Shown here piece by piece: positions 38,008 through 46,665 of a DNA stretch of 64,000 nucleotides; position 1 is the first letter of the stretch; every line of letters begins with the position of its first letter. The notes beneath the pieces were generated by a model, which worked only from the letters and a program-made list of their open reading frames with translations, was not told the DNA's origin and made no database searches. The DNA comes from Segatella copri (GTDB taxonomy: Bacteria > Bacteroidota > Bacteroidia > Bacteroidales > Bacteroidaceae): the NCBI RefSeq assembly GCF_026015295.1, contig NZ_JAPDUW010000001.1:992001-1056000 (forward strand). The letters run 5' to 3'. A program made the position numbers and the translations under genes.

Positions 38008-38802
38008 ATGAAACAGTTTAAAAAAGAATTTTTGACACAGCATTTATTGGTTTTGTGTGCAATGTCTATCATTGGTGCACTTGTTCGCAACGAAGCTATG
38101 CAATATGGTGTAGACACCTTTAGCTGCAACTTGACGTTCGTTATCTCAACCACCGTACTGATGGTTGTTTATCTCCATGCATTAGATAGTATCGTACGAT
38201 TGCTTGCCCCATGGTTTAAGCATATCTTTTGTAATACAGTAAACAATACAGAAAGAAAGCGTCTGTCTTCTATTGTCATCAATGAAACAAATACATATGA
38301 TGAGGGAGAAAAGCTAAATCTGGAAGATGTAACTTTCGTCTATGCAGACGAAGCCTCTTCTTGTATTACAAGCTATGAACAGTTGAGACAGGAAGCATTG
38401 GAAGACAAAGCCAAAAAGGAAAAGGTCTTGTTAAACTCAGCTATCGATTATACCAGAAGAACTTTTGCTGCCTACATGAAAGAGGAGCATTTGAACCAAC
38501 TTTGTGACAACATCGCTATTTTCCAATGTTGTGCCTCTACACACATGAGACATCATTCATTGATTGTTGATAAGGCTATTCGTACTATAGACTTAATGCA
38601 TTATGCTTGGAATATAGGAAACCTTTTCAAGAAGAAAGGCATTGATACAGCAACCTTTATAAAACAAGTTTTTGCTGATGCGCTGGTTGATGTGGAAATA
38701 TCCACTATTATAAGGAAGTTAAGAATGGAAGGTACCTGCATCATAGAATTACTACCAAGCTTAGATGTTCAAGGCGGAATCAAGACACATTATTGTTACT
38801 GA
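38008..38802 (+). CDS. two-TM protein conserved between the two elements
   Basis: A 264-residue protein with two N-terminal membrane helices (about 12-32 and 44-64) and a cytoplasmic domain. The C-terminal part (MHYAWNIGNLF, TFIKQVFADALVDVEISTI) matches the equivalent gene of element 2 (RHYSWNIGERL, TFIKLCFPTELQDVEVESM), proving homology despite divergence. It follows the integrase in both. Function unknown. Confidence 0.75.
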   Translation: MKQFKKEFLTQHLLVLCAMSIIGALVRNEAMQYGVDTFSCNLTFVISTTVLMVVYLHALDSIVRLLAPWFKHIFCNTVNNTERKRLSSIVINETNTYDEGEKLNLEDVTFVYADEASSCITSYEQLRQEALEDKAKKEKVLLNSAIDYTRRTFAAYMKEEHLNQLCDNIAIFQCCASTHMRHHSLIVDKAIRTIDLMHYAWNIGNLFKKKGIDTATFIKQVFADALVDVEISTIIRKLRMEGTCIIELLPSLDVQGGIKTHYCY

Positions 38803-38811
38803 TAAGCATTG

Positions 38812-38874
38812 AGCGGTTTTTCAGAGGTTATATCTCAGTGATATTTATCTCCATTACATAACTCATTTACTTTG
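38812..38874 (+). promoter_or_regulatory. control module 2, upstream of the HTH gene
   Basis: AGCGGTT (38812-38818), CCATTACATAACTC (38851-38864), six bases, TTTG (38871-38874): the same arrangement as at 36612-36664. Confidence 0.55.
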
Positions 38875-38900
38875 TACCCGAATAATAAAAATGAACAGAT

Positions 38901-39269
38901 ATGATAAATGAAAGTATCACCTTTGATAAGTTACCACAAGCGGTATCTTATTTAACAGAACAAGTTATCGAGTTGAAGCAAATGGTATCAGCACTTCAAC
39001 CTATATCATCAGCAAATAACCATATATTGGTTGAGATTGATGAGGCTGCTATTATTATTATGAAGTCGAAGCCAACCATTTATCGATTGGTTAACCAAGG
39101 CATTCTGCCATCCTATAAAAAAGGTAAGAAGCTATATTTCTATAAGGATGAGCTGCTTGCATGGATTGAGAATGGTCGAAAAGCTACCAAGGAGCAGAAC
39201 CATTCTGAAATGCTAAAAGCCATGCAAGGAGGAATGAAGCGCAAACCCAAGTCAATGTATAATTTTTAA
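38901..39269 (+). CDS. excisionase-type HTH protein
   Basis: A 122-residue protein. A helical N-terminus (1-50) is followed by a MerR/Xis-type winged HTH (about 55-100: EAAIIIMKSKPTIYRLVNQG then KKGKKLYFYKDELLAWIENG). Such small proteins act as recombination directionality factors or as activators of element replication genes. It ends 11 bases before the DUF3987 gene. Confidence 0.8.
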   Translation: MINESITFDKLPQAVSYLTEQVIELKQMVSALQPISSANNHILVEIDEAAIIIMKSKPTIYRLVNQGILPSYKKGKKLYFYKDELLAWIENGRKATKEQNHSEMLKAMQGGMKRKPKSMYNF

Positions 39270-39280
39270 CTCTATGCCAA

Positions 39281-40675
39281 ATGACAGCTTTAAATAACAA
39301 TAAGGAAACTTCCATCAATCCAATGATTATCATGGATAAGGCTATTGATATGAGTACTCGCCTATCAGGAAGCCAGTTTCCCGTAAGCATCTTTCCTGCC
39401 AAGATTCAGAGAATCATCAAGGAGGTACACGAATGCCACAGTTTTCCTACCGACTATATATCAGCAGCCATACTCACTGCATTGGCTGTTGGTATCGGCA
39501 ACACGCACTTGGCACAGATGAAACAAGGTTGGCTTGAAAGTCCTATCTTATACATGGCTCTTATCGGAAGACCAGGAGCCAACAAGAGCCACCCACTTAG
39601 CTTCGCTATGAAGCCATTCCTCGATTACGACTATGAGCAAAACAAGTTGTTCGAGGAGCAATACAGTAAGTTTGAGGAAAAAATGTGCATGTCTCGCAAG
39701 GAACGCATTGAAAATGGAGAGGATGGATTTCCGCAAGAACCTGTACGCAAACGTTTCTTGGTCTCTGATGTCACACCAGAAGGCTTGAGCTATATTCATG
39801 CGCAGAACAAGAGGGGTTTGTGCCTATGGACAGACGAGCTATCTGCATGGTTCAAGAACTTCAACCGCTATAACAATGGTTCAGAGGAACAGTTCTGGCT
39901 ATCTGTCTTTAGCGCCAAGACAACCATATCAGACAGAAGAAGTTCCAAGAGTTCCATTTTCATTAAACGCCCCTATATCTCAGTAATCGGAACCATCCAA
40001 AAGAAGATACTTAGTGAGTTGGCGAAAGGCGAACGCTCCAACAACGGCTTCATCGATCGCATTTTGTTCGTCATGCCTAACCTTCAGCAGAAAGCGAGAT
40101 GGAGTGACCGAGAGTTGCCCGATAATATAGAGCGAGATTGGCAAACCATCATTCAACACCTTATTGATATGGAGTGTCCAATAAATGAGCAACAGGAAAT
40201 CGAGCCTCATGTCTTATCATTCACTGAAGAAGCTAAGGCAAGGCTCTATGAATGGCAGCATCATTTCTCCGAGCAATGCGACAATGAAACAAATGATACC
40301 ATTGTCAGCATCTATTGCAAATTGGAGATATACATCATCCGTTTCTGTCTGATTATTCAATTGGCACGATGGACATGTGGAGAATGTGATAAGGAAGCCA
40401 TCGACCTGCTGAGTGTAGAGCGAGCCATCCGATTGACAGATTATTTCAAGAACTCTGCCATATCAGTACAAAATATCCTCAACGAGAATATGCTCACCGC
40501 TCAACAACAAGCAATCGTCAACCATCTTCCTGCAACATTCACCACGGCCCAGGCTCATGATGTCGCCAAAGAGAACGACATGAAGTCAAGGACATTGGAA
40601 AGATTTCTGAATGATAACATCGGAGTCCTATTTCGCAAAGAGAAGCATGGGGAATATTCAAAGATTAACTCGTGA
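39281..40675 (+). CDS. DUF3987 ATPase-like replication protein
   Basis: A 464-residue DUF3987 protein. A P-loop-like ALIGRPGANKSH is near residue 96, LCLWTDELSAWFKNF near 178, and a winged-helix-like tail ends the protein. Family members are encoded beside primases in Bacteroidota elements and are thought to serve as helicase/primase partners. It is cotranscribed with the preceding HTH gene (12-base spacing). Confidence 0.85.
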   Translation: MTALNNNKETSINPMIIMDKAIDMSTRLSGSQFPVSIFPAKIQRIIKEVHECHSFPTDYISAAILTALAVGIGNTHLAQMKQGWLESPILYMALIGRPGANKSHPLSFAMKPFLDYDYEQNKLFEEQYSKFEEKMCMSRKERIENGEDGFPQEPVRKRFLVSDVTPEGLSYIHAQNKRGLCLWTDELSAWFKNFNRYNNGSEEQFWLSVFSAKTTISDRRSSKSSIFIKRPYISVIGTIQKKILSELAKGERSNNGFIDRILFVMPNLQQKARWSDRELPDNIERDWQTIIQHLIDMECPINEQQEIEPHVLSFTEEAKARLYEWQHHFSEQCDNETNDTIVSIYCKLEIYIIRFCLIIQLARWTCGECDKEAIDLLSVERAIRLTDYFKNSAISVQNILNENMLTAQQQAIVNHLPATFTTAQAHDVAKENDMKSRTLERFLNDNIGVLFRKEKHGEYSKINS

Positions 40676-40681
40676 CGGTAT

Positions 40682-40734
40682 TGTCGGTTTTGTCGCTTTT
40701 GGCGGTTTTAATACCAAAAGCGACAAAACCGACA
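40682..40734. repeat. 21-bp perfect inverted repeat with iteron-like 9-mers
   Basis: The arm at 40682-40702 is exactly complementary to 40714-40734, loop 11 bases. The left arm and loop consist of three adjacent 9-mers GTCGGTTTT, GTCGCTTTT, GGCGGTTTT. It lies between the DUF3987 and DUF6371 genes. A replication origin, primase signal or attenuator are all possible. Confidence 0.8.
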
Positions 40735-40760
40735 GAACCGCCACATAAAAAAGAAATGAA

Positions 40761-41831
40761 ATGAGTACACATAGATTCATATTAGAGCCATACAAAGGCA
40801 TCGCTACCCGACATACATGTCCAGAATGTCATAAGAAACGTAGCTTCGCCCGATATATTGACACAGAAGGGAAGATTGAGTTTCCTCCCTACGTGGGTCG
40901 TTGCAACCATGAGCAAAGTTGTGGTTATCACTTCACTCCCAAGGATTTTTTTGAGAAGAATCCTGAGAAGAATGAGACATTCACAAAGGATGAGACTATT
41001 TCATATAAGAAGAGAGAAATGCTGAAGCCATTACCCACTTCTTATATAGACGAGAACATCATGCGAAGTTCTCAGAAATGTTATGAGGCAAACAACCTTT
41101 TCTTGTTTTTATCTTCTCAATTCGGTGAAACAGCTACTCTTTCTTTGATGGAGAAATATCATATCGGAACTTCCAAACACTGGACTGGTGCCACGGTATT
41201 TTGGCAAGTTGACAATCAAGGCAAGGTGAGAACTGGTAAGGTAATGCTCTATAATCCTGAGACAGGTAAGCGAGTAAAAGAACCATACAGCCATATTTCA
41301 TGGGTACACTCGCTTATCCCCCACAAGGATTTCAATCTCTGTCAATGCTTCTTTGGTGAGCATCTTATCAATGTAGCCAAGACCAAGCCTATAGCATTGG
41401 TTGAAAGTGAGAAGACAGCCTTGATAGCCTCCTACTATCTTCCTCAATTCTTATGGATAGCAAGTGGTGGTAAGAATGGTTGCTTTAACACGAAGTCGTT
41501 ATCTGTTCTGAAAAACAGAGATGTGGTCTTATTCCCTGATTTGGGAGCGACAACAGTTTGGCAAGATAAGCTGCCAATGATGCAAGCTCTCGGCATCCGT
41601 GCAACGCTTTTCGACTTTTTAGAGCATCAAGCCTGTGAAGAAGATAAAGCTAAAGGCTTGGACATTGCTGATTATTTGCTCAAAATCAAGCCTGCAGAAG
41701 CAAAACTTCAAGCCCTCATCAAACAGAATCCTGCCATTCGGAAGTTGATAGATGTCTTCAAACTCGAAATTGTTGACGAGCCTCAACCACGTTTCCGCAC
41801 TCCTAAAAGTCAACGTGGTTTCAGACTCTGA
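40761..41831 (+). CDS. DUF6371 primase-like zinc protein
   Basis: A 356-residue protein. N-terminal zinc finger (CPEC near residue 20, with C and H further on: GRCNHEQSCGYH), then a Toprim-like core (IALVESEKTALIASYY for the acidic Glu; VVLFPDLGATTVW for the Asp). Family members replace CHC2 primases in many Bacteroidota mobile elements. Together with DUF3987 it probably copies the excised element. Confidence 0.82.
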   Translation: MSTHRFILEPYKGIATRHTCPECHKKRSFARYIDTEGKIEFPPYVGRCNHEQSCGYHFTPKDFFEKNPEKNETFTKDETISYKKREMLKPLPTSYIDENIMRSSQKCYEANNLFLFLSSQFGETATLSLMEKYHIGTSKHWTGATVFWQVDNQGKVRTGKVMLYNPETGKRVKEPYSHISWVHSLIPHKDFNLCQCFFGEHLINVAKTKPIALVESEKTALIASYYLPQFLWIASGGKNGCFNTKSLSVLKNRDVVLFPDLGATTVWQDKLPMMQALGIRATLFDFLEHQACEEDKAKGLDIADYLLKIKPAEAKLQALIKQNPAIRKLIDVFKLEIVDEPQPRFRTPKSQRGFRL

Positions 41832-41847
41832 GATGATTTGAAAAATC

Positions 41848-41936
41848 GAGGTATCTGACGATAGCAAGTTATGTTTTGAGTTACTCAAAACCTTTCGAGT
41901 TACTCTCGAAAGCACTTGCCTATCGGTAGATACCTC
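41848..41936. repeat. cloverleaf-like inverted repeat array
   Basis: Outer stem: GAGGTATCT (41848-41856) with AGATACCTC (41928-41936); continuing CGATAGCAAGT (41859-41869) with ACTTGCCTATCG (41914-41925) with one bulge. Two inner hairpins: GTTTTGAG-TTA-CTCAAAAC (41873-41891) and CTTTCGAG-TTACT-CTCGAAAG (41892-41912). Both loops contain GAGTTACT. Confidence 0.85.
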
Positions 41937-41995
41937 TCCAAAGTCGAGTATCTGAATCAACCTATCGGTAAGCAGAGAATTGCATATATGATGAC

Positions 41996-42032
41996 TTACT
42001 GTCGTATAGATTCATTGATTTACTGTCGTATA
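41996..42032. repeat. 13-bp direct repeats
   Basis: TTACTGTCGTATA at 41996-42008 and 42020-42032, 24-base period, followed by an AT-rich stretch. Confidence 0.75.
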
Positions 42033-42125
42033 TATATGCATGTCATATGATAAAACGTTTTACATGGAATGAGTAGAAAAAGCCAATTTTTTCTTTCTAC
42101 TATATATGTCATCGATTAATGATTC

Positions 42126-43157
42126 CTATTCTTGCGACAACTCCCAAGGCATACACCTACTATATGAAGATAAAGGCATTTGCTTGCCATCATACTCTTG
42201 TACGATTTGTTTGCGAAATAAAAGTCCAGAGTCATGTTCTTCCCACTTTATGCCCGTCACATAAGCCTTACCTTCTATCATTTTGATACCTATTGTATAA
42301 TAAATCTTGTACCCATTACCATCACCATATGAAAGAATGAAGTCACTGCGTTCTACAAAATCCGTAGTTTTGTCTTTCCATGGTTTAACCAGCATTTCAT
42401 ATGGTAACCACCCTCCAGTAGGCTCTCCATTGCCTATCACATTATCATAAACCTCCTGTTTATTTTTATACTCAACAAGCAAGAGACGATCAGAGCAAAT
42501 CGGAGGTATAGGAGCATCTTTCCAACTATCAAAATTAGGAGACAAAATTGCCACCCTAAAATCTTTAGCGAGCTTTAAGCTATCAACTACATCATAATTG
42601 GTTGAGATAGCAACTCCATGCCATTTATTAAATTCATCAATACATTGAGGACAATCCTTTATCCATAATGTGTCATTACAAAATACCATGGGAAGTTTGC
42701 GTTTGCCAATGGCAGAGATTTTCATTTTTCCACCCTGTTTGGTAAGTGTATATGGTCTTTGAATATGTAGGGAATCTGTTTGCAGATGCACTATATAAAC
42801 ATTCTTGTCATATTTCATCTTTTCCACATACAAAGAACCAAATACACTATCATTAAGGGTATCTATATCGCACCCATATATATCAAAATTCATCCTATTA
42901 ACGTCAGCAACAATATCATCACAGCAGAAGTTTTTGAGGAATGATACAAAATCGTCTTGCAAAGCTTGACAGTAGGCTTTGCCTTTAGAATCATCGACAT
43001 TAACTCTTTGAGCATAATAGTCATTACAGCCAACATAAAACTTCCTGAAAAATTCCGCTATGCTGTCATTCTCAGAGGTTTCTGTGCATTGGACTTTTTG
43101 ATTGCAACCACAAAGGGGCAAAATGACCACCAATAATAAAATTATCTTTTTTACCAT
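42126..43157 (-). CDS. lipoprotein of unknown function (cargo)
   Basis: A 343-residue protein with signal and lipobox (MVKKIILLLVVILPLCGC). The start at 43157 is set by this signal; an ATG at 43265 gives a non-signal extension. The mature part has no motif I recognise; it is moderately Cys-rich and hydrophilic. It follows a membrane-protein gene on the same strand and belongs to the AT-rich cargo region. Confidence 0.7.
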   Translation of the reverse strand: MVKKIILLLVVILPLCGCNQKVQCTETSENDSIAEFFRKFYVGCNDYYAQRVNVDDSKGKAYCQALQDDFVSFLKNFCCDDIVADVNRMNFDIYGCDIDTLNDSVFGSLYVEKMKYDKNVYIVHLQTDSLHIQRPYTLTKQGGKMKISAIGKRKLPMVFCNDTLWIKDCPQCIDEFNKWHGVAISTNYDVVDSLKLAKDFRVAILSPNFDSWKDAPIPPICSDRLLLVEYKNKQEVYDNVIGNGEPTGGWLPYEMLVKPWKDKTTDFVERSDFILSYGDGNGYKIYYTIGIKMIEGKAYVTGIKWEEHDSGLLFRKQIVQEYDGKQMPLSSYSRCMPWELSQE

Positions 43158-43261
43158 ATTTTCCACCAAATAATGATTATACACAAATAAATTTCGTGCC
43201 ATTAAAAGGCACATAAAGTCAAAAACAGATATAGAATCTTTACTAATTGTCCTTACGACTG

Positions 43262-43903
43262 TCAATCCGCAGGGACAACTTCAGTTTTCAAATCCTTGAC
43301 AATAGGTATGCCATAAAGACCTTTACACAAAGTTACATTCACGGTATCACCCTGGTCACATGTTTTATAAATATCAGAATCATCCAATCTAAAGTATTCT
43401 TTATTATCTAAAAATATTAAACTCACATTAAACTTTGAAAACCAATGTCTATAACCATTGTTTGTTATATGTTTCTTCCCCATAACATACGCTTCTCTAT
43501 GATAGGATTCCGAATTAGCAAACCAATAGTTAGTTGATTGAACCAGCATAATCAGCAATCCAGTAATAAAAATACCGACACAGCACCCGAAAAATATAGC
43601 AAATGGAACTTCTTTTCCCTTAGCTCCAACAACGAACAACAATACAAAAATAGCTATGGCAGGTATGATTCCCCACACCCAAAATGGAAATTCAAGGATT
43701 GTATGTGCAGAGATGTAACTGTAATAAAGACCAATCCTCGTTACAATAAAGATAAAAGCAATATTTGCTACCCACCTCATAATCTTATTCTTTCTCATGC
43801 GTTTAACAAAGCACACAAGTTTCTTGAACCATTCTTTTTTTATGAACGGTTCGAGAAATTTTAGACATTCAATCTTGCTACTTTGTTTTGTTGATACTTT
43901 CAT
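43262..43903 (-). CDS. membrane protein of unknown function (cargo)
   Basis: A 213-residue protein with a basic N-terminus (1-40), three membrane helices (about 44-64, 72-93, 100-120) and a C-terminal beta-rich tail (SLIFLDNKEYFRLDDSDIY; GDTVNVTLCKGLYGIPIVK) like DUF3592-type proteins. It is 104 bases upstream of the lipoprotein gene on the same strand. Confidence 0.65.
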   Translation of the reverse strand: MKVSTKQSSKIECLKFLEPFIKKEWFKKLVCFVKRMRKNKIMRWVANIAFIFIVTRIGLYYSYISAHTILEFPFWVWGIIPAIAIFVLLFVVGAKGKEVPFAIFFGCCVGIFITGLLIMLVQSTNYWFANSESYHREAYVMGKKHITNNGYRHWFSKFNVSLIFLDNKEYFRLDDSDIYKTCDQGDTVNVTLCKGLYGIPIVKDLKTEVVPAD

Positions 43904-44103
43904 ACGTCTTTATTTTATGTTTTATGAAATGAACGATTGACATTTGATTTTATTGCATAGAATTGCAGCATTATCTCAAAATACTGATCTATCAATGGTT
44001 TTATACGTATTACGCTATATTTTAATAATCATAGAAAACTTGGCGACATGCATATATTTCAATTAAAATCGAATGATATGCTTTATAAAATAGAGCCAGC
44101 TTG
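43904..44103. other. AT-rich spacer
   Basis: No ORF, hairpin or promoter that I can support; part of a 586-base gap that also holds the NlpE-like remnant and a terminator. Confidence 0.5.
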
Positions 44104-44406
44104 GATTCTATTACTGGAACATATTACGGTGTATTACCGTCTGATGTTGAAACAACACTCACGTTAAATGCTGATGGCACCTATTTGTTGATACAGTCAT
44201 ACAATGAAAAGTAGAACAAACAGGAAAGGTTAAGAGGTACTTTCCAAGTGCTTGACTACAACATCCTGATGCTTGTGCGTCCTTAAAGCGGTGAGCATAC
44301 CTTCTACAAGGTGAAGGATGCCAACCATATTATTCTGATAGATTCGTTTGGCAATGAACCCCAAATAGAGGAAAGAAAGAATTACATTCTGAGGAAGGAA
44401 AGATAA
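44104..44406 (+). pseudogene. NlpE-like lipoprotein remnant
   Basis: One frame of 101 codons reads as the C-terminal part of an NlpE-type protein (GTYYGVLPSD, TTLTLNADGTYLL, GTFQVLDYNILML, HTFYKVKDANHIILIDSFG) but has two internal stops, TAG in place of a codon after SYNEK and TAA after LVRP. The signal-bearing 5' part is missing. Confidence 0.8.
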
Positions 44407-44412
44407 AATGCA

Positions 44413-44460
44413 AATAAACTGTGTTAAGCCATAATTATTTATAGCCTAACACAGTTTATT
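44413..44460. terminator. bidirectional hairpin
   Basis: AATAAACTGTGTTA (44413-44426) and TAACACAGTTTATT (44447-44460) are perfect 14-bp arms. It ends the NlpE-like remnant and the Imm11 gene. Confidence 0.75.
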
Positions 44461-44489
44461 TCACACGCTCAATGACAAGAATAACAGTG

Positions 44490-45119
44490 TTAAAATGTAA
44501 TCGAATTAGAAAAAGAAATTCCTGTTACACCACTGCTTTCTAATTTATCCTTTAAACCCTCCGACACATAGATATTAAAATCGAAAGGCAGTAAAAAAAA
44601 TAAATCTAAAGACCTATCAAAATTTTCTTTTAATACGATTTTATTTAATGAAACACCAAATGAACCATCTTCGTCTTTCGCTTTTAACTCCATATAGTGC
44701 TCATACGACTTTATTTTTATTGGCCCTTTATTTAGAAATTCCCATTCTGTTTGGTAAAACTCTGATTCTTCGTAATTTAAAGCATCTACAAGATTTGGTT
44801 GTGATAAGTGCAGCCAATAGTACTCATATTCTTGGTCATTTGTTTTAATAGATGCTTCAAAAAACTGATGTTGCATGACATGTGAACTATCAATTATCTC
44901 TTTGACTTTGGAACTGATTAAAAAATCAGTAAATGGACCTGCTGTAGAACTTAAGACATCTGTAAACTTTGCTTTCTTTTTCAAACGAAAACTTAACTTT
45001 GGCTTTATGCCCGAAAATATTTTCCAAGAACTGATTTGTTGTGCTTGGAATACAGACAAGCAATCGACTTGCGGATATATGCTGTATGCCTCTTTCTGTA
45101 AAATATAATATTTTTTCAT
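44490..45119 (-). CDS. Imm11-family (DUF1629) immunity-like protein
   Basis: A 209-residue protein starting MKKYYILQKEAYSIYPQV, as typical Imm11 proteins do. FTDFLISSKVKEIIDSS and the C-terminal IYVSEGLKDKLESSGVTGIS are the family's paired segments. Imm11 proteins protect against polymorphic toxins. The start at 45119 is chosen because upstream in-frame sequence is hydrophobic and unlike the family. No partner toxin is found nearby, so it looks like an orphan immunity gene. Confidence 0.75.
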   Translation of the reverse strand: MKKYYILQKEAYSIYPQVDCLSVFQAQQISSWKIFSGIKPKLSFRLKKKAKFTDVLSSTAGPFTDFLISSKVKEIIDSSHVMQHQFFEASIKTNDQEYEYYWLHLSQPNLVDALNYEESEFYQTEWEFLNKGPIKIKSYEHYMELKAKDEDGSFGVSLNKIVLKENFDRSLDLFFLLPFDFNIYVSEGLKDKLESSGVTGISFSNSITF

Positions 45120-45224
45120 CTTTTTGAACCCCTTTCTTTGAAAAGAACGTAAAATCAATAGTTTTATTGCTATGATTGTACTTTTATTAATCGCTTCACT
45201 CGTTGTACGGTATTTACCCCTTAA

Positions 45225-45380
45225 ACAGATGATTTCCCGACAACAGGAGTCGATAACATTACAATAAGCCCACAAAAGGAAGACCAGATATATGATTTGT
45301 CTGGAAAAAAGGTAACAAGCATAGAGAACGGACGCATATATATTATTAATGAGAAAAAGGTAATATCTACAACTCATTAA
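45225..45380 (+). pseudogene. remnant of the C-terminus of a secreted protein
   Basis: A 51-codon open stretch ends with YDLSGKKVTSIENGRIYI then INEKKV, the tail commonly found on secreted Prevotella proteins (YDLxGRKV...GIYIxxGKKV). A stop lies just upstream and no start is present. Confidence 0.65.
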
Positions 45381-45395
45381 AAAGAAAAATATTAG

Positions 45396-45440
45396 AAAGG
45401 AATTATGGAAAGCGATATTTGCCCATAATTCCTTTTATTT
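45396..45440. terminator. hairpin terminator
   Basis: AAAGGAATTATGG (45396-45408) pairs with CCATAATTCCTTT (45423-45435), followed by TATTTTTAT. Confidence 0.8.
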
Positions 45441-45450
45441 TTATATGCCC

Positions 45451-45475
45451 CCACCAACTCCAATTGGATATAATC
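45451..45475. repeat. direct repeat a, copy 1
   Basis: CCACCAACTCCAATTGGATA then TAATC; copy 2 at 46243-46268 differs at a few bases. The pair brackets the lipoprotein gene 45474-46166. Confidence 0.65.
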
Positions 45476-46166
45476 AAAACGGTACGACCGGTTTCCAGAA
45501 ATCGCTAATTTGATTTAGTTTCAAGTTTCTCTTCCAAACATTAGCTTTAATAAAATGCTCTTCATAAACAGCCCTGTCTCGCTCTGGATAAATGTTCCCT
45601 TTCCAATATTGTCTCAATTCGGCAACCTTAATGAGATGTCCATTGGTGCATACATATTTTGCATATTCGTTCTCTGCGGAAGAAACATACACTCTTGAAA
45701 GAATACACTTGTATTTGTCGCTGATTTTGGGGTTTGGAATATCTTTGAATTCTTCAATTTTGTCATAATGTTCAGTATTAGGATTCCAAACACATGCATC
45801 AAAATGTTTAGTGCCAGAAGCACCAAAGCTACCCAAATAAAACAGCACATCTTCTTTTATACCGTCAAAATTCAAGTCAGTCAACAGACAACTATCAATA
45901 CGTTCTTCATTTGGTACAAGATCATCATCTTCAGGATATTTGTATCCGAAGCGATGAATGGTCTTGTCGCCACGTTTTATAATCACTCCATAATCAACAT
46001 CGTCAACCTCATGCTCTATCATAAGGCTTAGAGTGTCGTCATTACTTCTCATAGAAGAATCAGAAGTTGCTTCTTTCTGTGGAACACATTTCGTTTTATT
46101 CTTATTGCATCCCCATACTACAAGAAAACTACAAAAAATGAGTAGAATAAAAACTATCTTTTTCAT
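45474..46166 (-). CDS. lipoprotein of unknown function (cargo)
   Basis: A 230-residue lipoprotein (MKKIVFILLIFCSFLVVWGC). The middle has LTDLNFDGIKEDVLFYLGS, an Asp-rich FG-GAP/EF-hand-like loop. Such proteins accompany toxin-immunity loci in Bacteroidota. The start at 46166 is fixed by the signal and by a -7 box 23 bases upstream. Confidence 0.7.
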   Translation of the reverse strand: MKKIVFILLIFCSFLVVWGCNKNKTKCVPQKEATSDSSMRSNDDTLSLMIEHEVDDVDYGVIIKRGDKTIHRFGYKYPEDDDLVPNEERIDSCLLTDLNFDGIKEDVLFYLGSFGASGTKHFDACVWNPNTEHYDKIEEFKDIPNPKISDKYKCILSRVYVSSAENEYAKYVCTNGHLIKVAELRQYWKGNIYPERDRAVYEEHFIKANVWKRNLKLNQISDFWKPVVPF

Positions 46167-46188
46167 ACTTCTTTTTATTTTTATTGCG

Positions 46189-46197
46189 ACAAAGATA
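46189..46197 (-). promoter_or_regulatory. -7 box of the lipoprotein gene
   Basis: Minus-strand TATCTTTGT, close to TAnnTTTG; predicted start near 46184. Confidence 0.5.
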
Positions 46198-46242
46198 CAG
46201 AATTTCTTTTTATTTTCTGCAAAAATTAGCAATTATCTTACT

Positions 46243-46268
46243 CCACCAATCGCAATTGGATATAAATC
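46243..46268. repeat. direct repeat a, copy 2
   Basis: CCACCAATCGCAATTGGATA then TAAATC; partner of 45451-45475. Confidence 0.65.
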
Positions 46269-46355
46269 GTGCTGTGGGAACTTCTCGCAGCCGATATAGA
46301 GCGTTTCGAAGGCATCGGTGCCGTCGGTACGGTGTTCGAGAAGTTCTTCTTCTGA
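46266..46355 (+). pseudogene. short coding-like remnant
   Basis: An open stretch reading IVLWELLAADIERFEGIG then AVGTVFEKFFF-stop begins right after direct repeat a copy 2. It has no start codon context and no match I can name; it looks like the 3' end of a lost gene. The following 300 bases hold only direct repeat b. Confidence 0.35.
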
Positions 46356-46490
46356 TTCAGGTTGTTTTCACCCAAAAAGGTGCAGATGAAGCGAAGCGTA
46401 ACAGGAGATGATGCCGATGGCTGCTGCCCACAAAGGAAAAGCCATTGTCCTACGTTTGTTGGGCGCAAGACAAAGGCTGTATCTGGAAAG

Positions 46491-46517
46491 GCGGATTAGG
46501 AGGGATTCCGCTTCAAT
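46491..46517. repeat. direct repeat b, copy 1
   Basis: 27 bases, GCGGATTAGGAGGGATTCCG then CTTCAAT; copy 2 at 47274-47300 is identical at 25 of 27 positions. The pair brackets the STM3941-family gene. Confidence 0.75.
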
Positions 46518-46665
46518 GCAAAATATACTTTCTGTTTAATTTGGCTACTTTTTATTGCAAGCATTGCAATAATTCTATTTTACACTCGTTATTATAGTAA
46601 GAAAGTACAAACTTTGTTGCTTCAATAATGTACTTTATGTAATCACAATAAAGCGATATAAAAAG

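Larger units (their letters stand above)
41832..42125. other. non-coding structured region after the primase gene
   Basis: 294 bases without an ORF. It contains the cloverleaf-like inverted repeats at 41848-41936, a second CCTATCGGTA (41961-41970, also at 41919-41928), and TTACTGTCGTATA at 41996-42008 and 42020-42032. The content resembles a replication or transfer origin more than a promoter. Confidence 0.6.

Noticed and set aside
46238..46468. 76-residue minus-strand ORF
   Set aside because: Arg/Ser-rich shadow of a better plus-strand coding remnant, with no family resemblance.
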